Source of the DNA: Phytophthora vignae f. sp. vignae
Lineage: Eukaryota > Oomycota > Peronosporomycetes > Peronosporales > Peronosporaceae
Length of the DNA: 64,000 bases
Direction of reading: 5' to 3'
NCBI GenBank assembly: GCA_016169955.1
Contig: JABJUM010000088.1
Coordinates: 124,001 to 188,000 of the forward strand
Position numbers and translations under genes: made by a program. Under the pieces are notes generated by a model. It was not told the DNA's origin. It saw only the letters and a list, made by a program, of their open reading frames with translations, and did no database searches. Positions 33,474-45,638 of the stretch are shown here, piece by piece; positions within the stretch are counted from its first letter, which is position 1, and every line of letters begins with the position of its first letter.

Positions 33474-35205
33474 ACTGGGTCTCCTCGAAGCAATATACTG
33501 GACGCCGGTTGTGGACACTACTAGTTTTTCTGTTTTTTACATTTCAACTGATGGGGGTATATGGAGAGCACGTAGCCCGTCACGACGCTGGGATGACTGA
33601 ATCTGGACTACTATTGGGTGGCGACGCAGGTGACGATATCGCCACATATATCTCCGGTGCCAGCAACTCGAGTGGAACGGATGTGTCGGTGCAAGAAGAT
33701 AGGAGCCTGGGTGGTTACGATACGCCACGCCATCAACGAGGTGGCAGGCGCCGGCGCAAATGGCGCCCCGTGCGACTGCTTTTATCGGTTCCATCGGAGC
33801 CATTGCGTAGTACGGTGATGCGTAGTATCCTTCAACGGGAGCACTACGCAGGCGATTATATTGGGGATGATAGCACTGCGTTCTTGGAAGACGAAAACGC
33901 AATCCGGGTATGTACAACCAACATAAATCGCAACCTGCGGCGCAAGATGGACGATGAATTAGCGGGCTGGATGATAGCAAATAGCCAAGATCTCGTGATA
34001 GTGAGTGATCCGGGCTTACAAGGTGGAAGGGTGGAGCAAGTGTGGATGTACACGAATGAGCAGCAGTATAAAGTTCCGGGTTTGTTATTGATCGGTACCA
34101 AGTATATTTCGATGGCTCTCGTACGGGAACGCTGGGAAAATCGTCTAGTAAAAGAGAGTATATGCTACTCGTCCAGTCGTAGGTCGATGCGCATTACGCC
34201 ACGGCTAGGAAGGGCCAGAATACTTTGGGTGATCGGTACTTATATTCACCACTCACCTGAGCGCCATGAAACGAGTACGATGGAAGAGTGGCGCTGGATT
34301 CAGCATCAAACGTCGTTAGCTAGGGCAGAGAATGCCATAGTACTTGTCGCCGGTGACTTTAACACTTACCCGGACGAGTCCCTTGACCGACAAGGTGACG
34401 GTGAGCGCTCACGCCAAGCCCGGCAAATGAGCAGCCGGTTTGCGGAATGGACAACAACGAATGGACTAGCTTCGACTTTTAAATCAAGGCATCCACCCAC
34501 CCAACGGTATACCTATGCTCGCGGACGCGTCAGCACAGCTCTCGATGATATTTACGTTTCTGGAGAGCATGAAGCGGCAATTGTGAGCAGCGGCATTTGG
34601 CTGGACAGAATCGCAAGCAGCGACCATATTGGGACGCCGTTTGCAGTTTTGCGGTGGGACAGAGGGGCCAGGATTGCAAGTACGATTCATAATATCACAC
34701 CTATTCAGGTGGTGAACACACGGACTAAGTCGGCAGAAGATATGGCTGTTTTCAAGGAATCCACCGAGCAAATGTTGCGAGATAAGAGAATCAAGCTGAT
34801 AGATGACATTGAACCAGAAACTATGTCTGAGCAGGAACTCTTGGACTGGTTAGAACGAGCGATCGAGAATATGCAGGAGTGTTTGCATTACAGTGCGAAG
34901 CAACTATGGGGAGAGAGTAACCAATCACGCCGTCAGCTGGTACGATCCGTTAGCATCAAGTACAGCAACCGCTGTACTGCACAGCTTCGGAAACTGGATG
35001 AGCTACGGGAAGTGGAGGGTATCACCGCGGAGGATCTTGATATGGGTATGCGTGCAGTAATATGGCCTAGATGGGTCCTTCAACCAAGTTTACTCCCTGC
35101 TGACTGTGCACACAAATCTGCTGCACAAAAGTTGCTCAGTCTTTTCGGCGATGAACCAGCACCGAACTGCCTGCCCTCCTGGAGACATTGGGTGCACAAG
35201 GTCTA

Positions 35206-36813
35206 CAGTGCGCGCGGAAATGATAGACGAAAATCCATTTTTTGTCCTATTTTTATCGAAGCAACGCCAATGAGACTGTAAGTTTTACCCAATGATCAGC
35301 AGCTCCTGGCGGTTCGTTTGCGGTGCCGCTTGCTTGAATCCGACAGGTGGGGGCGGAGCTACAGTATCAAACACGAGTTTTGCCGACAGTGTAAAGCGCG
35401 AAAATGATAGACGAACAACTTTGGTAGCCGTTTAATGCATCTCTTAATGCTGTTTAAGTGGTCTATGAGCTGGCTAAGACTTCTCTAGTACTTCGTCTTA
35501 TGGCCTTCGAGGCGGTAGACCTCCATGCAGCGTTTTTTCATCGACCCAACGAGGTTCTCAAGCGTCGATAGCGGAATCTCCTCCCATGCCTTCTTGATGG
35601 CCCTGATCAGGTCCTCCCTGGTCTCGTATTGCTTCCCATTCAGGTACACCGCTCGAGCTAGAATTCCCCACAAGTTTTCGATAGGATTTAAGTCCGGAGA
35701 CTTAGCAGGCCACCACATTACACGCACACCTTGATCCTCTAGATACCACTTGGCAGCCCTTGCAGTGTGAATGGAGGCGTTGTCATTCTGAAACTGGAAG
35801 TTTAACCCGTGATACAGGTGCGCGAACGGGAACAGGTAGTCACCCAGCGTGATGATGTACTTCTCCGCGTTCTGCTTGCCCTCCAGGAAGGCCAACTCGG
35901 ACTTCCCCTTCACACTAAAAGCGCCCCACACGAACACACTCCCACCACCTGACTGCCGATTAGAGTAGATCTGTTTCTCCTGCCTCAGATCCCTCCAATA
36001 GTACTGATAGCCATCAGGGCCGTCTAGGTTAAATTTCTTTTCGTCAGAGAACACCACTCGGTTCCATTTGCGCCATGTTCCACAAACTGAGTGGCCCACT
36101 TCAACCTGGCCGTGATGTGGGCCGGTTTCAGCACCGGGCATGCAAGGCGCTTCTCGTGCACCATGTTGTCCGAGTCGTGCAGCACCTCCTGCACTCTGCG
36201 CACTGAAATTGGAAGCTGCAGATTGTTCTTCAGTTGTCTAGCGCTCACACCAGTCTTTGATGCCTCGCGTAGCAGGCGGCGCTCAGCGGTAGGCGTTAGC
36301 TTCCTGGGCCTTCCGGTGCTCTTTGCGGTGCCGTACGCCTCCGGATCGCGCAGGAAGCTGTCCACCACCTTCCACGAGCGGCTCACTCGCTTTGCGATCG
36401 CATTAGTAGACAGATTTCCCTCCTTGTAGGCTAGTATCTGACCCTTCTCGATGTCAGTCAGCGACTTGCCTCTCCCCATTGTTAATCTGTAAATTTTAAG
36501 AAAGCAATGTTGCAACAGCCACGGTTAGTGCTTCTAGTATCTATTTTAGCACGTACAAGCATCAACGGGTCTCGTAGCTGCTGCAATCGCTGGGAGTACG
36601 CACCTCGGCTATCTTTTTCGCGCTTGGGGGGGACTGAGGGAAATGAAGTTTGGGCTGCTGCTCCGCCCCCACGTGTCGGATTCAAGCAAGCGACACCGCA
36701 AACGAACCGCCAGGAGCTGCTGATCATTGGGTAAAACTTACAGTCTCATTGGCGTTGATTCGATAAAAATAGGACAAAAAATGGATTTTCGTCTATCATT
36801 TCCGCGCGCACTG
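35206..36813 (-). mobile_element. Tc1/mariner element inserted in the LINE
   Basis: 1,608 bp flanked by TA (35204-35205 and 36814-36815). The inverted repeats begin CAGTGCGCGCGGAAATGATA and extend about 154 bp with only three differences between the ends. A related internal copy of the tip lies near 35391-35420, resembling IR/DR-type Tc1 ends. Removing the element joins the LINE ORF2 frame exactly. Confidence 0.95.
35485..36479 (-). pseudogene. Tc1-type DD34E transposase with one frameshift
   Basis: Begins MGRGKSLTDIEKGQIL at 36479. An N-terminal HTH (NAIAKRVSRSWKVVDSFL), a GRPRK hook and a second HTH are followed by the DDE domain: D in VVFSDEKKFN, D in FQNDNASIH, E in SPDLNPIENLWG, with 34 residues between the last two. 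The frame changes once near 36080, between TQFVEH and RKWNRVVFSD. Otherwise it is complete to the stop at 35485, so this copy is only slightly damaged. Confidence 0.9.
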
Positions 36814-39800
36814 TATAGGCGCTGGCGCAGTGTAATACGAGTCCGTCGGGATTGGAGAATTACCCAACGACGTCGACGGGTGAAAGAACAAAGACAAAGC
36901 TGGTTCTCAGGCGGCGAAATGAAGAAATTTCTTCGAAGTACATTAGGGCCACCTGACCCACCCGTCACAATCAGGAGCGCACTTGTGTCGGAGGCCGGAG
37001 GCGCTCGGTACACTGAGGACCGCGACGAAGTACAGAAGGAACTAACAATGCTTTTGGATAATTGGATTCCGGCATGTGAACGAACTGAGACCCCCGCATA
37101 TCTCGAGTCGTTTTCGGTCGAAGATGCCGCTAACCTCCCTGACTTTGCACGTCAATGGATTTTGCCCGACATACAACAAGGCGGGCGATTTGCGTCATAT
37201 TGGCAGCAACCTCACACGACTTGGTCCGCATATCACTACACAGCTGAAATGCAAGCTGAAGTAGACAGAAAGCTCAAGCAGCATGTCGCGCCCGGATTTG
37301 GAGGAGTCTCCCAGGAAATGTGGATTTCGGCGCCGGATGAGATTCGCCAACGCGAGCGTCGTGTCATCGAGCTCATTTTGAGGACGGGAAAATCCCCACG
37401 TATTCTTCGGCGCAAACAAATGACCTTCCTGCCCAAAACTCGTTATGTTGACCCGACTCTCGATAATTCGAAAGGGCTGCCGCCCTGGAGACCGATCACA
37501 GTTCAATCTGCATTCTCTAGCCGCCTCTTTCTGGTTATTAAGCGCTACGTTGAGCCTGGCATTCCGATTGATACTATGCAGCACGGTTTTCAGACTGACA
37601 GAACGGTGATTGACGCGGCGTTATTAGTCACTCTCCTTACGGAGCGAGCGAAGTCTACACATGAGCGCTTGATCATGGTGTCAAAGGACTGTCTCAAGTG
37701 CTTCGATCGAATTCCAAAGTGGTGTATGGACCTTATCTACCGGGGAATTGGTGTGCCGGACATACCAAGGAAACTTATGATCGATCTGTTAGGTCCCGGC
37801 CAAATCGATGTTCGGACGGCGTTTGGCTGGCTATCGACTGGGTTACGAGAGCTCGGGATAGGACAAGGCTCTATTCTCTCAATATTGCACATAGCTTGCT
37901 ATATGGATTGCCTTCAGCGACAACTAGCTCTGTGCCCAGACCCCGTTAGAATCCAGCATCACCAGCAAGGCGGTGGTGTGGATATCAGCAGCACATTGTT
38001 TGTGGACGATCAGCTAGATATTACTACGACGGATCGTGGTATCAGAGCTCGTGCGGAAGTAACAAACGTGTTCACTGGGAAGTCCGGAACAGGGGGAGTG
38101 TTTGGAGCTACGAAATCGTTCATGCTGTATCTGGAAGACTCGAACTCGCACTTTGAAGCAGTGGAACTGAACGATGGCCTCGGTATAGCGCATCCTGTAC
38201 GAGTCGTTGCTCCCGATGAAGGTTTCAAGCATCTGGGCATATACCAAGGAGGTTGCAACCAGTGGGAGGCGACGCTATCTCCGACTTGGACAAAACTGAC
38301 GGAGGATGCTCAACGAATACAGGGCATGCACTTGTCACCTGCCCAATTTCGTTACATAGTGAATAGTATATGGGTACCACGCATGCGCTACCGAATGATC
38401 CTCGGAGGGGCAATATCGGTTGCCGGATTCGTTGACACATTTATTCGACAAGTGGCACGGAACGTGCTGAAGCTGCCGTTCTCCACCCCGCGATACGTCT
38501 ATTACGACAAACTTAATGGCCTCGGGCTGGAGAGCTGTGAACGTGATGCTAATGTCCATCGGCTACAAGAAACGCTTCGTATCTTGAACTCACCTGAGTT
38601 ACCGGTGTACCATGTGCTAGTGGAGCGACTTGAGGCCTACCAGTGTAATGCTGGACTTCCAGATAACCCGCTCAGTCTGCCCATTATACCGCCGGCGCAT
38701 GTCAGAACGTGGGAAGCTCAAGTTATTCGGTTCGTATCGACATTCGACCCACCTCTTCACTTCATTATCAACTGGACCCAGCCCTCTACAGTCTTACCTG
38801 TGCGCTCAAATGATTAGACGCTTCTTTCTATAACTCCGTCTCATCTTCGTCGAGTGCTAGTAGCGATTAACTGGAATTCCTCATTCAAGCTTATTTACGT
38901 CGGAGATCTGTGTGAGCTGTCCGGTGCACGCTTACTAACCAGATCGGCACTCCAACGCAAAGAACGGTGGACCGGAGTCAAACAGACAAAAGTGGACTTG
39001 TTGTATGATTGCTGGAAAACTGAACTAACGACACTTGGGACGATGACACTTACCACTCCAGTCGGATGGAAGCCGGTGGCGGAAGGCGACCGCCAGTATC
39101 AGATGCGAATTGGAGTCGGTCAGTGGATACTTGCCGTAAAACAAAATCATGACCACAGCAACCCCACGGTGGATCACTACGAGCTCGGATATCGCGAAAT
39201 TGGGGAAGCTCGGCGCCTCGATTTGGGAATTGTAATACCAATTCGTTGGTGGTACAGTATGAAAGGCCTCGTGGAAGTGATATATGGTATGAACGAACAC
39301 ACCGTACGGTAATCGACGAGTTTGAAGCGGTGTGTGTTCCCGTCACACCCACATACCTACCACGACAACGCAATCGACGCGACAGAATTATTTTGTGGTC
39401 GACCACAGTAGTAGAGGGCGTTCATGGAGTTAACACCCGCAGTGTTTTAGATGAAGCATCAGCCCGAAGTACACTTCGATACGAATCTACTCTACTCCAT
39501 GGGACGCCAATTGAACTTGCAACAGCCTGCACAGAATGTAAGCGCTTTCGAGAGGTGCTGTGGTGTTGTCGCTGTCGGAATTGGCATCACGATAACTGTG
39601 TGCCAGGAAACTGCGAAGTCCGGTTCCTTCGGGACACACCCTTTGAGAATAAATGTGCAGCCAGCGTACAATACGCATGGCACACAGGTGACCAGAGGCT
39701 TCGAATGCAAGCTGGTGATGGTAGCGTACTGAATGCTAACTCAGCGGACGCGTGTGGCAGTTGGGCTTTGCAAGCGCCAGATGGATACACAGTCAGTGGG

Positions 39801-41589
39801 CAACTTCGAATCCACCGGGCCGATATAACATCAACTCGGTGTGAGGTGCACGCGCTCCTTGCGGGGCTGCTCATTTATGGTGACTCGGGCGAACAAATTT
39901 GTGACAACAAAAGTGCGATTCAGATTTTCAATAAAGCTCGAGATCTAGCATTGGGCAAGCTACTGCACATCAAATATCGCGACGTACACCGGATGGAGAT
40001 CAAGTCTCTCGCTGCTGCGATGACCAAGGCAGGATCGTTGAAAGCGACATGGGTTCGGTCACACCAGGAGCTGAATTTCACTTTCGATGAGGGTCTGCGT
40101 AGCATGAGAGAAGCGCTTGCGATGGTAGATGAAGCTGCCACCGCGTGTCACGCACAAGATATGATGGCATCGTATGCAGACTGGATACAATACGATAGTG
40201 TTATGCTAGTTGATGAAGACGGAGCGCTTGTCTTTGGCAATACCTTGGACTACCTACAAGCACGCGCGGCAAGTAACGAACGCTCCCGGTGGGTTCGCCG
40301 TCAACATCAAAAAGATGAAATTTTCCAGACACTTGCTACCAACGAAGTCGACATGATCTCTGACATGCAATAATCTAATTCACTCCGTCGGTTTTACTGG
40401 AGGGCTCGCGCCAACGTACTGCACACCAACGCGATAAAGCATCGGTTCGATGAGCGATGGCCTGCGGCATGTGCACGGTGCAGTCACAACCACGTCGACA
40501 CGCAAGAGCATAGATTTGGGCTGACTGAACCAGTATGTGTGGATGTGACAGAGCTGGATGATCTACTGAGTATCGCTCATCATGACGTAGACAGTGACCT
40601 ATGGGTTCCAGACCAGCATCTACTACTGCCTGCTATCGCCCACCAGATTGGATCAACGCTCGGTGTTAATCAGCGGGAGGCATGGCTGCAGCCCACGTCC
40701 ATTCGGACCTTGTGGATGCCAATGGTCCAGCTCACTAACCAATTATGGGCAAACGCTCAGTGGCTCGAATGGCTGGGTGATCCCCAAGAACTAAGCCGCG
40801 ACCCCTACTTTCAGCGTCTTTTGGAGCAAGAATGGCGCTCATCCAGCTCCAACCCTCCTAAATGCATGCTACCAGTGGATCTGGTTGAGGTGGTTCGGCG
40901 ATGTTGTCCTAAGGTTGGCTTGTACGAGATGCGGCTGGCCCAGTGGGTACCAGGGTGGTCTGCAGTGACTTTTCGTTATCAGCTCCAATATGATCAGTTC
41001 CCGGGGCTATCGAGCTTATCTCCACCGAGTGATATGTCAACCTGGTGGCTAGATGACGTTTATCACCCCCACTCTGAAGCATGGTGGGCCAAATTTCAGC
41101 GACACTATGAGCAACAGATTTTGACGGGATCACCGGTCTACTGGGTTGCCACCTACTTTGGATCACCTGGGCACATGTTCTTAGAATCGATTGACTGTGT
41201 TTGGGTAGTGAAGATTCCTGCTGGACGGATTACAATGCGCACGCTCTACTCCATTCTACAACGGCGAAGTCCCCGGGTTGAAGATGTGTACCAGAACAAC
41301 AAAACTGCCATTCTTGTTGGGATCATTTCCCATGTCCGCGATGCACAAGAGGTGGCAAAATGCGCGCGGCCGTACTGGGCGCAAGCTCTCCGGCTGCATT
41401 TTTCAGACGACTGGTTGCTGGAACCGCCTCAAGGAGAGCTCGACACCTGCCTACCCCGACACCCAATCTTTAATTTGTTCAGCTACGACTCTCAGGCGGA
41501 ATTATATCCGATGTGGTGGGCCACAGTCCGCCATCAGCTGGACCGCCTGAACCTACAACGAACCGAAAGGATGGAGAAGGTACCCGACA

Positions 41590-41922
41590 ATGACTAGTAA
41601 CAGCACCGCATGGTCAGAGGCGATCTCGTATACCCGAGAGCAAGCCCAACTACTCCATCGTACAATTTTTCGACGGACTTGGGTTGCTTTACGGGAGTAT
41701 TGGAGCTACACGTGTACGCAAAACACAGAAAGTCAGATGCAACAGGTGTGTCAAGGTCTGTTAGTCGATGTCAACGATGGGATCAAGAATCGTCGTCGCC
41801 AGTGGGCTATTCAAACACAAGCGCGGCTTACGCGCCAGATAGAAGCGCGCAGAGGCCAGATCCAGGAGAGCAGTCACACCTGGCATTCCAACAGACTACG
41901 TACCCTCGCAGAGCAGAGCTGA
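41590..41922 (+). CDS. Small ORF3 overlapping the end of LINE ORF2
   Basis: 110 aa, beginning ATGACTAG, which overlaps the ORF2 stop (TAG at 41595-41597) by eight bases in another frame. The product is basic and Gln/Arg-rich, probably helical (REQAQLLHRTIFRRTW, IKNRRRQWAIQTQARLTRQI). No domain is recognised. It could be a separate protein made by reinitiation, or the frame-displaced end of ORF2. Confidence 0.45.
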   Translation: MTSNSTAWSEAISYTREQAQLLHRTIFRRTWVALREYWSYTCTQNTESQMQQVCQGLLVDVNDGIKNRRRQWAIQTQARLTRQIEARRGQIQESSHTWHSNRLRTLAEQS

Positions 41923-42143
41923 CCGAGAGCACCCAAGACCCAGGAAGTCTCACCTTACATAGGTTACACATTTTATACTGTCTTTTTCTTTAGGGTGGTG
42001 CATCTTAGGGGCGACTCAAGATGTATCTTTGTATGGGCTACTACCGCGGGTTCGTACCCTGGAGGCACGTATCCCGTAGGCGAGGCTGCAGCAGCGCGCA
42101 GTATCGGGAGTAGATAGCCGTCTAAACCGCAACAAATACAAAA

Positions 42144-45100
42144 TGGATAACAGCGGAATAACATCACTGATGCATGCTGCTCGCGGGGGCGACTCAGAAA
42201 CGACTAGATTTCTAGTAAAGTCCGGCGCCAACGTCAATGCTGTGAGCGATAGTTTAGCTACTCCGCTGATGTATGCGGCATCGACGGACACCCCGAATCT
42301 GGAGAATATCAGGTTTCTCGTCGAGTGCGGAGCCAACATCAACGCTATCGACAAGGATGCGGACACGGCGCTTATGATCGCGTCCGCGTATGGCGATGTG
42401 GAAATCGTTCGATATCTCGTCGATCGTGGCGCCGACGTCAACACTGTGAACCATAAAGGATGGTCGCCGATTGGATGTGCGCTGGGAAACGGAAAGTTGG
42501 ATATTGCTCAGTTCTTGCTGATGCGGGGGCTGATACCGGTGATGTGAAACAACATGAGGTGGAGATGCTGCGAGACGCGGTTGACAACAGCGAGTTGAAC
42601 CTGATAAAAAACATCTATTGGTGCTTGCAGCAGAAGAGAACCACACGGATGTCGTTCGATTACTCGTCAAATGGGGCGCCGATGTCAATGTTGCGAACGA
42701 GACTAACGAAACCCCACTACCTCTCGCGGCAGCATACCGTAATTGGGATATTGTTCACTTTCTGATTGATAGTGGGGCCGATGTCAGCGCTGCGGATGAA
42801 AACGGACAGACAGCGCTATTGCATGCTGTTGCTACGACAACGATCTCGCTCGATACTGCTCGATTACTTGTCGAAAGTGGTGCCGATATCAACGCTGCTG
42901 ATAAACACGGGCGGTCCCCATTGCAGGACGGCGCAGGATTCAGCAACTTAGGTGTCGTTCAATATCTCGTCGAATCGGGTTCTCACGTCAATTCTCTGGA
43001 TGGGAATAACACCACCCCATTGATGGCAGCGGCGCGGAAGGGAGGGTTGGAAGTGGTTCAATTTCTCGCTGATGCTGGCGCTGACGTCAACGCTACAGAT
43101 AGTGCCGGATTAACCGCACTCATGTATGCAACGATGCAGGGTACATTCGATGTCGCTCAGTATCTCGCCCAGCACGGCGCCGACGTAAATGCTGTCGACA
43201 AGAAGGAAGCGACATTGCTGATGCATGCTGCTAAGGGCGGCAGTTTGGATGCTGTTCGGTTTGTCTTCAAGACTCATACCGACGCTCAAGCTGTGGACAA
43301 AGACGGATGGACCCCATTAATGTACGCGGTACGAAGCAATAGCTTGGATGTAGTCCGATTTCTCTTGGAGAATGGCGCGGACATGAACAGCGCGAATAGC
43401 GACGGTAAGACGGCGGCTTACATTGCTTCCAGTCGCGGCCACACGGATATCCAACAGCTTCTGATGCAGTTTAAGCCACATATCTACAGAACGAAGGAAA
43501 TGACGTCAACTCAAATGCCAGAAAACTGCTTCATCTCTCCGTTCGAAGTGAAGCTGAATCGGCTCGTTGAAGAAGAAAGCGTTGGCGGGAACTACCGTGC
43601 CAAGTGGCTGGACGCCGATGTTGCAGTCAAACTCTTCGTTCCAGACGCTGGAGTGACGACATTCGCAGACGAAGTAGCAGTGTGGCACCAGCTGCGACAC
43701 CCGAATGTGATCAAGCTGTACGGCGCGTGCGATGTGGGTCACCACTTCTTCGTCTGTGAGTGGGCCAGTAACGGAACTCTCGTTGAATATCTTCGAGAAT
43801 GCGAGAAGCGTGGGAGATACCGCACCCCATACAAGTTCCTGCACGAGGCAGCGCTGGGCCTCGCGTACTTGCATGAACGCAAGATCGTGCACGGCAACCT
43901 GTGTAGCAACAGCATTTTGATCGGAAGTGATGGTTTGGCCAAGCTGGCGGATTTCGGAGTAAGTGGCTCGATTATAGACGGGTATGGCTCCGTTCGCTGG
44001 CAATCTCCTGAGCAGCTACGAGGGGAGGAAGTATCGTTTGCTTCCGACATTTATTCCTTTTATCTCTGTGCTGTGGAAGCGGTAACGGGGGAGGTCCCGT
44101 GGGGACGGATCGATGATGATAGCATTTGCAAGATGTTGAAGGAGCAGTGGAACGCGGAAAACGATTTCTACAGTTCTGCCCTATCCGGACGTACGGCTGA
44201 TCTTTCTGCGTTGGCACCCAAAATGTGCGGTGGTGATCCTAATACACGGGTGTCTGCTTCAGTAGTAGTTCAAATGCTGGAGCGCTTAGCAGCTCAAGAA
44301 GTCCAGGAAAAGAAGCGAGTGCAGTCGAATTCGGAGCCACTCGTGCGTATCAACGGCTACGAAGACGGAGATTTGTTGTTTCAATTGCAGAAATTGGAAG
44401 CTTTAGTCTCCAATGTTGAGCTCAGTCAGCCCCAGCACGCTGTTATCAATGAGCTGGAAACACTCTATGAGAGCCTCAGCAACGCAGATCGACAGCTCAA
44501 GGTGCTGGATCAATTCTACAGACTGGTCATGGATTGCATTTGCGCAATTGACGTGGAGTCTCAACAAAATCGGATCCTTCGACTCTTGTCCACTCGAGCG
44601 CAGGGCAGCAACATTGCCGCCGCATATCGACGCATTGACGCCATTTGGGCTGCGATCGGTGATCCTCATTCCATCAGCGAGGACCGGAAAATTCGTCGAG
44701 AGGAGCAGCAATCGATGCAGATGACAGCATTTGTATCGGAGGTCTCGCAAACACTAACGATCTTGGACGAGCTGGAGACGGAAGAGGAACTCAACGCCTT
44801 CGTGGCATTCCTGAAGGGAGTGATCGATTGCCATGGCTCGGCGTACTCGGAAGGGCAACTGGCCGTGCTCTAGAAGGCTTATACTGACATTACTGCACGG
44901 TCCCAGTCAGACGCAGTGGTAATGACTCCCAAGTGGTTCCTACCCTGGTATGAATTGGAGTTTGACGGGGCGAGTTACCTGGCGGAAGGAGCGTTCGGTA
45001 CAGTTTACCGCGCCAAGTGGCTCGAGTCGGACGTGGTTGTGAAGCAACTTAAGCTGACGAAGTCGAGCGATGAGGAGGAAGATGACAGCTTGTTGTTAAC

Positions 45101-45637
45101 TTCGACGCCTGAAACAGACAGTGCTATACAATTCCGTAAGGAAACCCGCAAGATGTTTGAGCGCGAGGTCAAAGTCTGGTTCGGCTTGAGCCATCCCCAC
45201 GTCGCCCGTCTATTGGCGCCTGCCACGTTGGGAATCCATTCTTCGATTGTGCGTACGCAAGCAACGGGTCGCCTGATAAATATCTGCGCAAAAATGCCAA
45301 AGGAATATGGCAAAAGCTGCACGAGGCTGCACTGGGAGTGCAGTACCTCCACTCGCGCAGCCTTATTCACGGCGACTTGAAATGCAACAACATCGTTGTC
45401 GCCAGCGATAAAAAGGCAAAGGTGACGGATTTCGGACTGAGCTCTGCCAATGTTGTAACTGGCGCGTGGCGCGCCTGAGGGTCTAAAGGACGGAGCCTCG
45501 GCGCTGTCGCTTGCGTCTGACATCTATGCGTTTGGTATGTGCATCGTGGAGGCCTTGCGCATTGTGGAAATTGCTACCATGAAGGATAACCAGAACGGTG
45601 GTACGCCACTTCCATGGGGGGATCTTGATAATAATGT
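42144..45637 (+). pseudogene. Second ankyrin-kinase gene, middle part (ankyrins, pseudokinase, N-part of kinase 2)
   Basis: This continues the frame of 31010-31731 after the LINE. About twelve more ankyrin repeats run to ~43470, with two frame changes near 42518 and 42612. Kinase domain 1 (~43530-44260) has VAVKLF lysine and DFG, but HGNLCSNS in place of HGD and no glycine loop, so it is a predicted pseudokinase. An in-frame TAG at 44871-44873 interrupts the linker. Kinase 2 then begins with a good glycine loop (AEGAFGTVYRAKW), VVVK, and after a frameshift near 45220 HGDLKCNN and VTDFGLS. A further stop and frame change follow near 45470. The pogo element cuts it after NNV at 45637. Confidence 0.85.
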
Positions 45638-45638
45638 A

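Larger units (their letters stand above)
33551..41597 (+). pseudogene. LINE ORF2 polyprotein: endonuclease, RT, RNase H, extra C-terminal domain
   Basis: The first in-frame ATG is at 33551. The APE-type endonuclease is marked by VRVCTTN-like, LVAGDFNTYPDE (near 34350) and SSDHIGTPF (near 34618) motifs. The frame is cut by Tc1 at 35206-36813 and rejoins as HKVYRRWRSV. Reverse transcriptase follows, with KDCLKCFDRIP, GQGSILS and FVDDQLD (37999-38020). In-frame stops occur at 38815 (TAG) and 40371 (TAA), and one frame change near 39300. Then come a Cys/His cluster (CTECKRF...CCRCRNWHHDNC, ~39529-39604), RNase H (CEVHALLAGL, CDNKSAI), and a CARCSHNHVDTQEHRF finger (~40476). A Trp-rich region of about 350 residues with no recognised domain ends at 41597. 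Confidence 0.85.
31732..42143 (+). mobile_element. Full-length-looking LINE (non-LTR retrotransposon) carrying a nested Tc1
   Basis: Bounded by a 16-bp target-site duplication (31716-31731 and 42144-42159) and ending in a short A-rich tail (AACAAATACAAAA). Without the nested Tc1 it is about 8.8 kb. Order: 5' leader, ORF1 with a CCHC zinc knuckle, ORF2 with APE-type endonuclease, reverse transcriptase, Cys-rich finger, RNase H, CCHC-type finger and a long extra C-terminal region, a small overlapping ORF3, and a structured 3' tail. Several stops and frameshifts show this copy is dead. Orientation is the same as the host gene. Confidence 0.9.

Noticed and set aside
42041..42060. tRNA gene
   Set aside because: Only a B-box-like element is present; no acceptor, D or anticodon arms can be drawn.
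43506..44003. 165-aa minus-strand ORF opposite kinase 1
   Set aside because: The sense strand carries clear kinase motifs; the antisense ORF has none.
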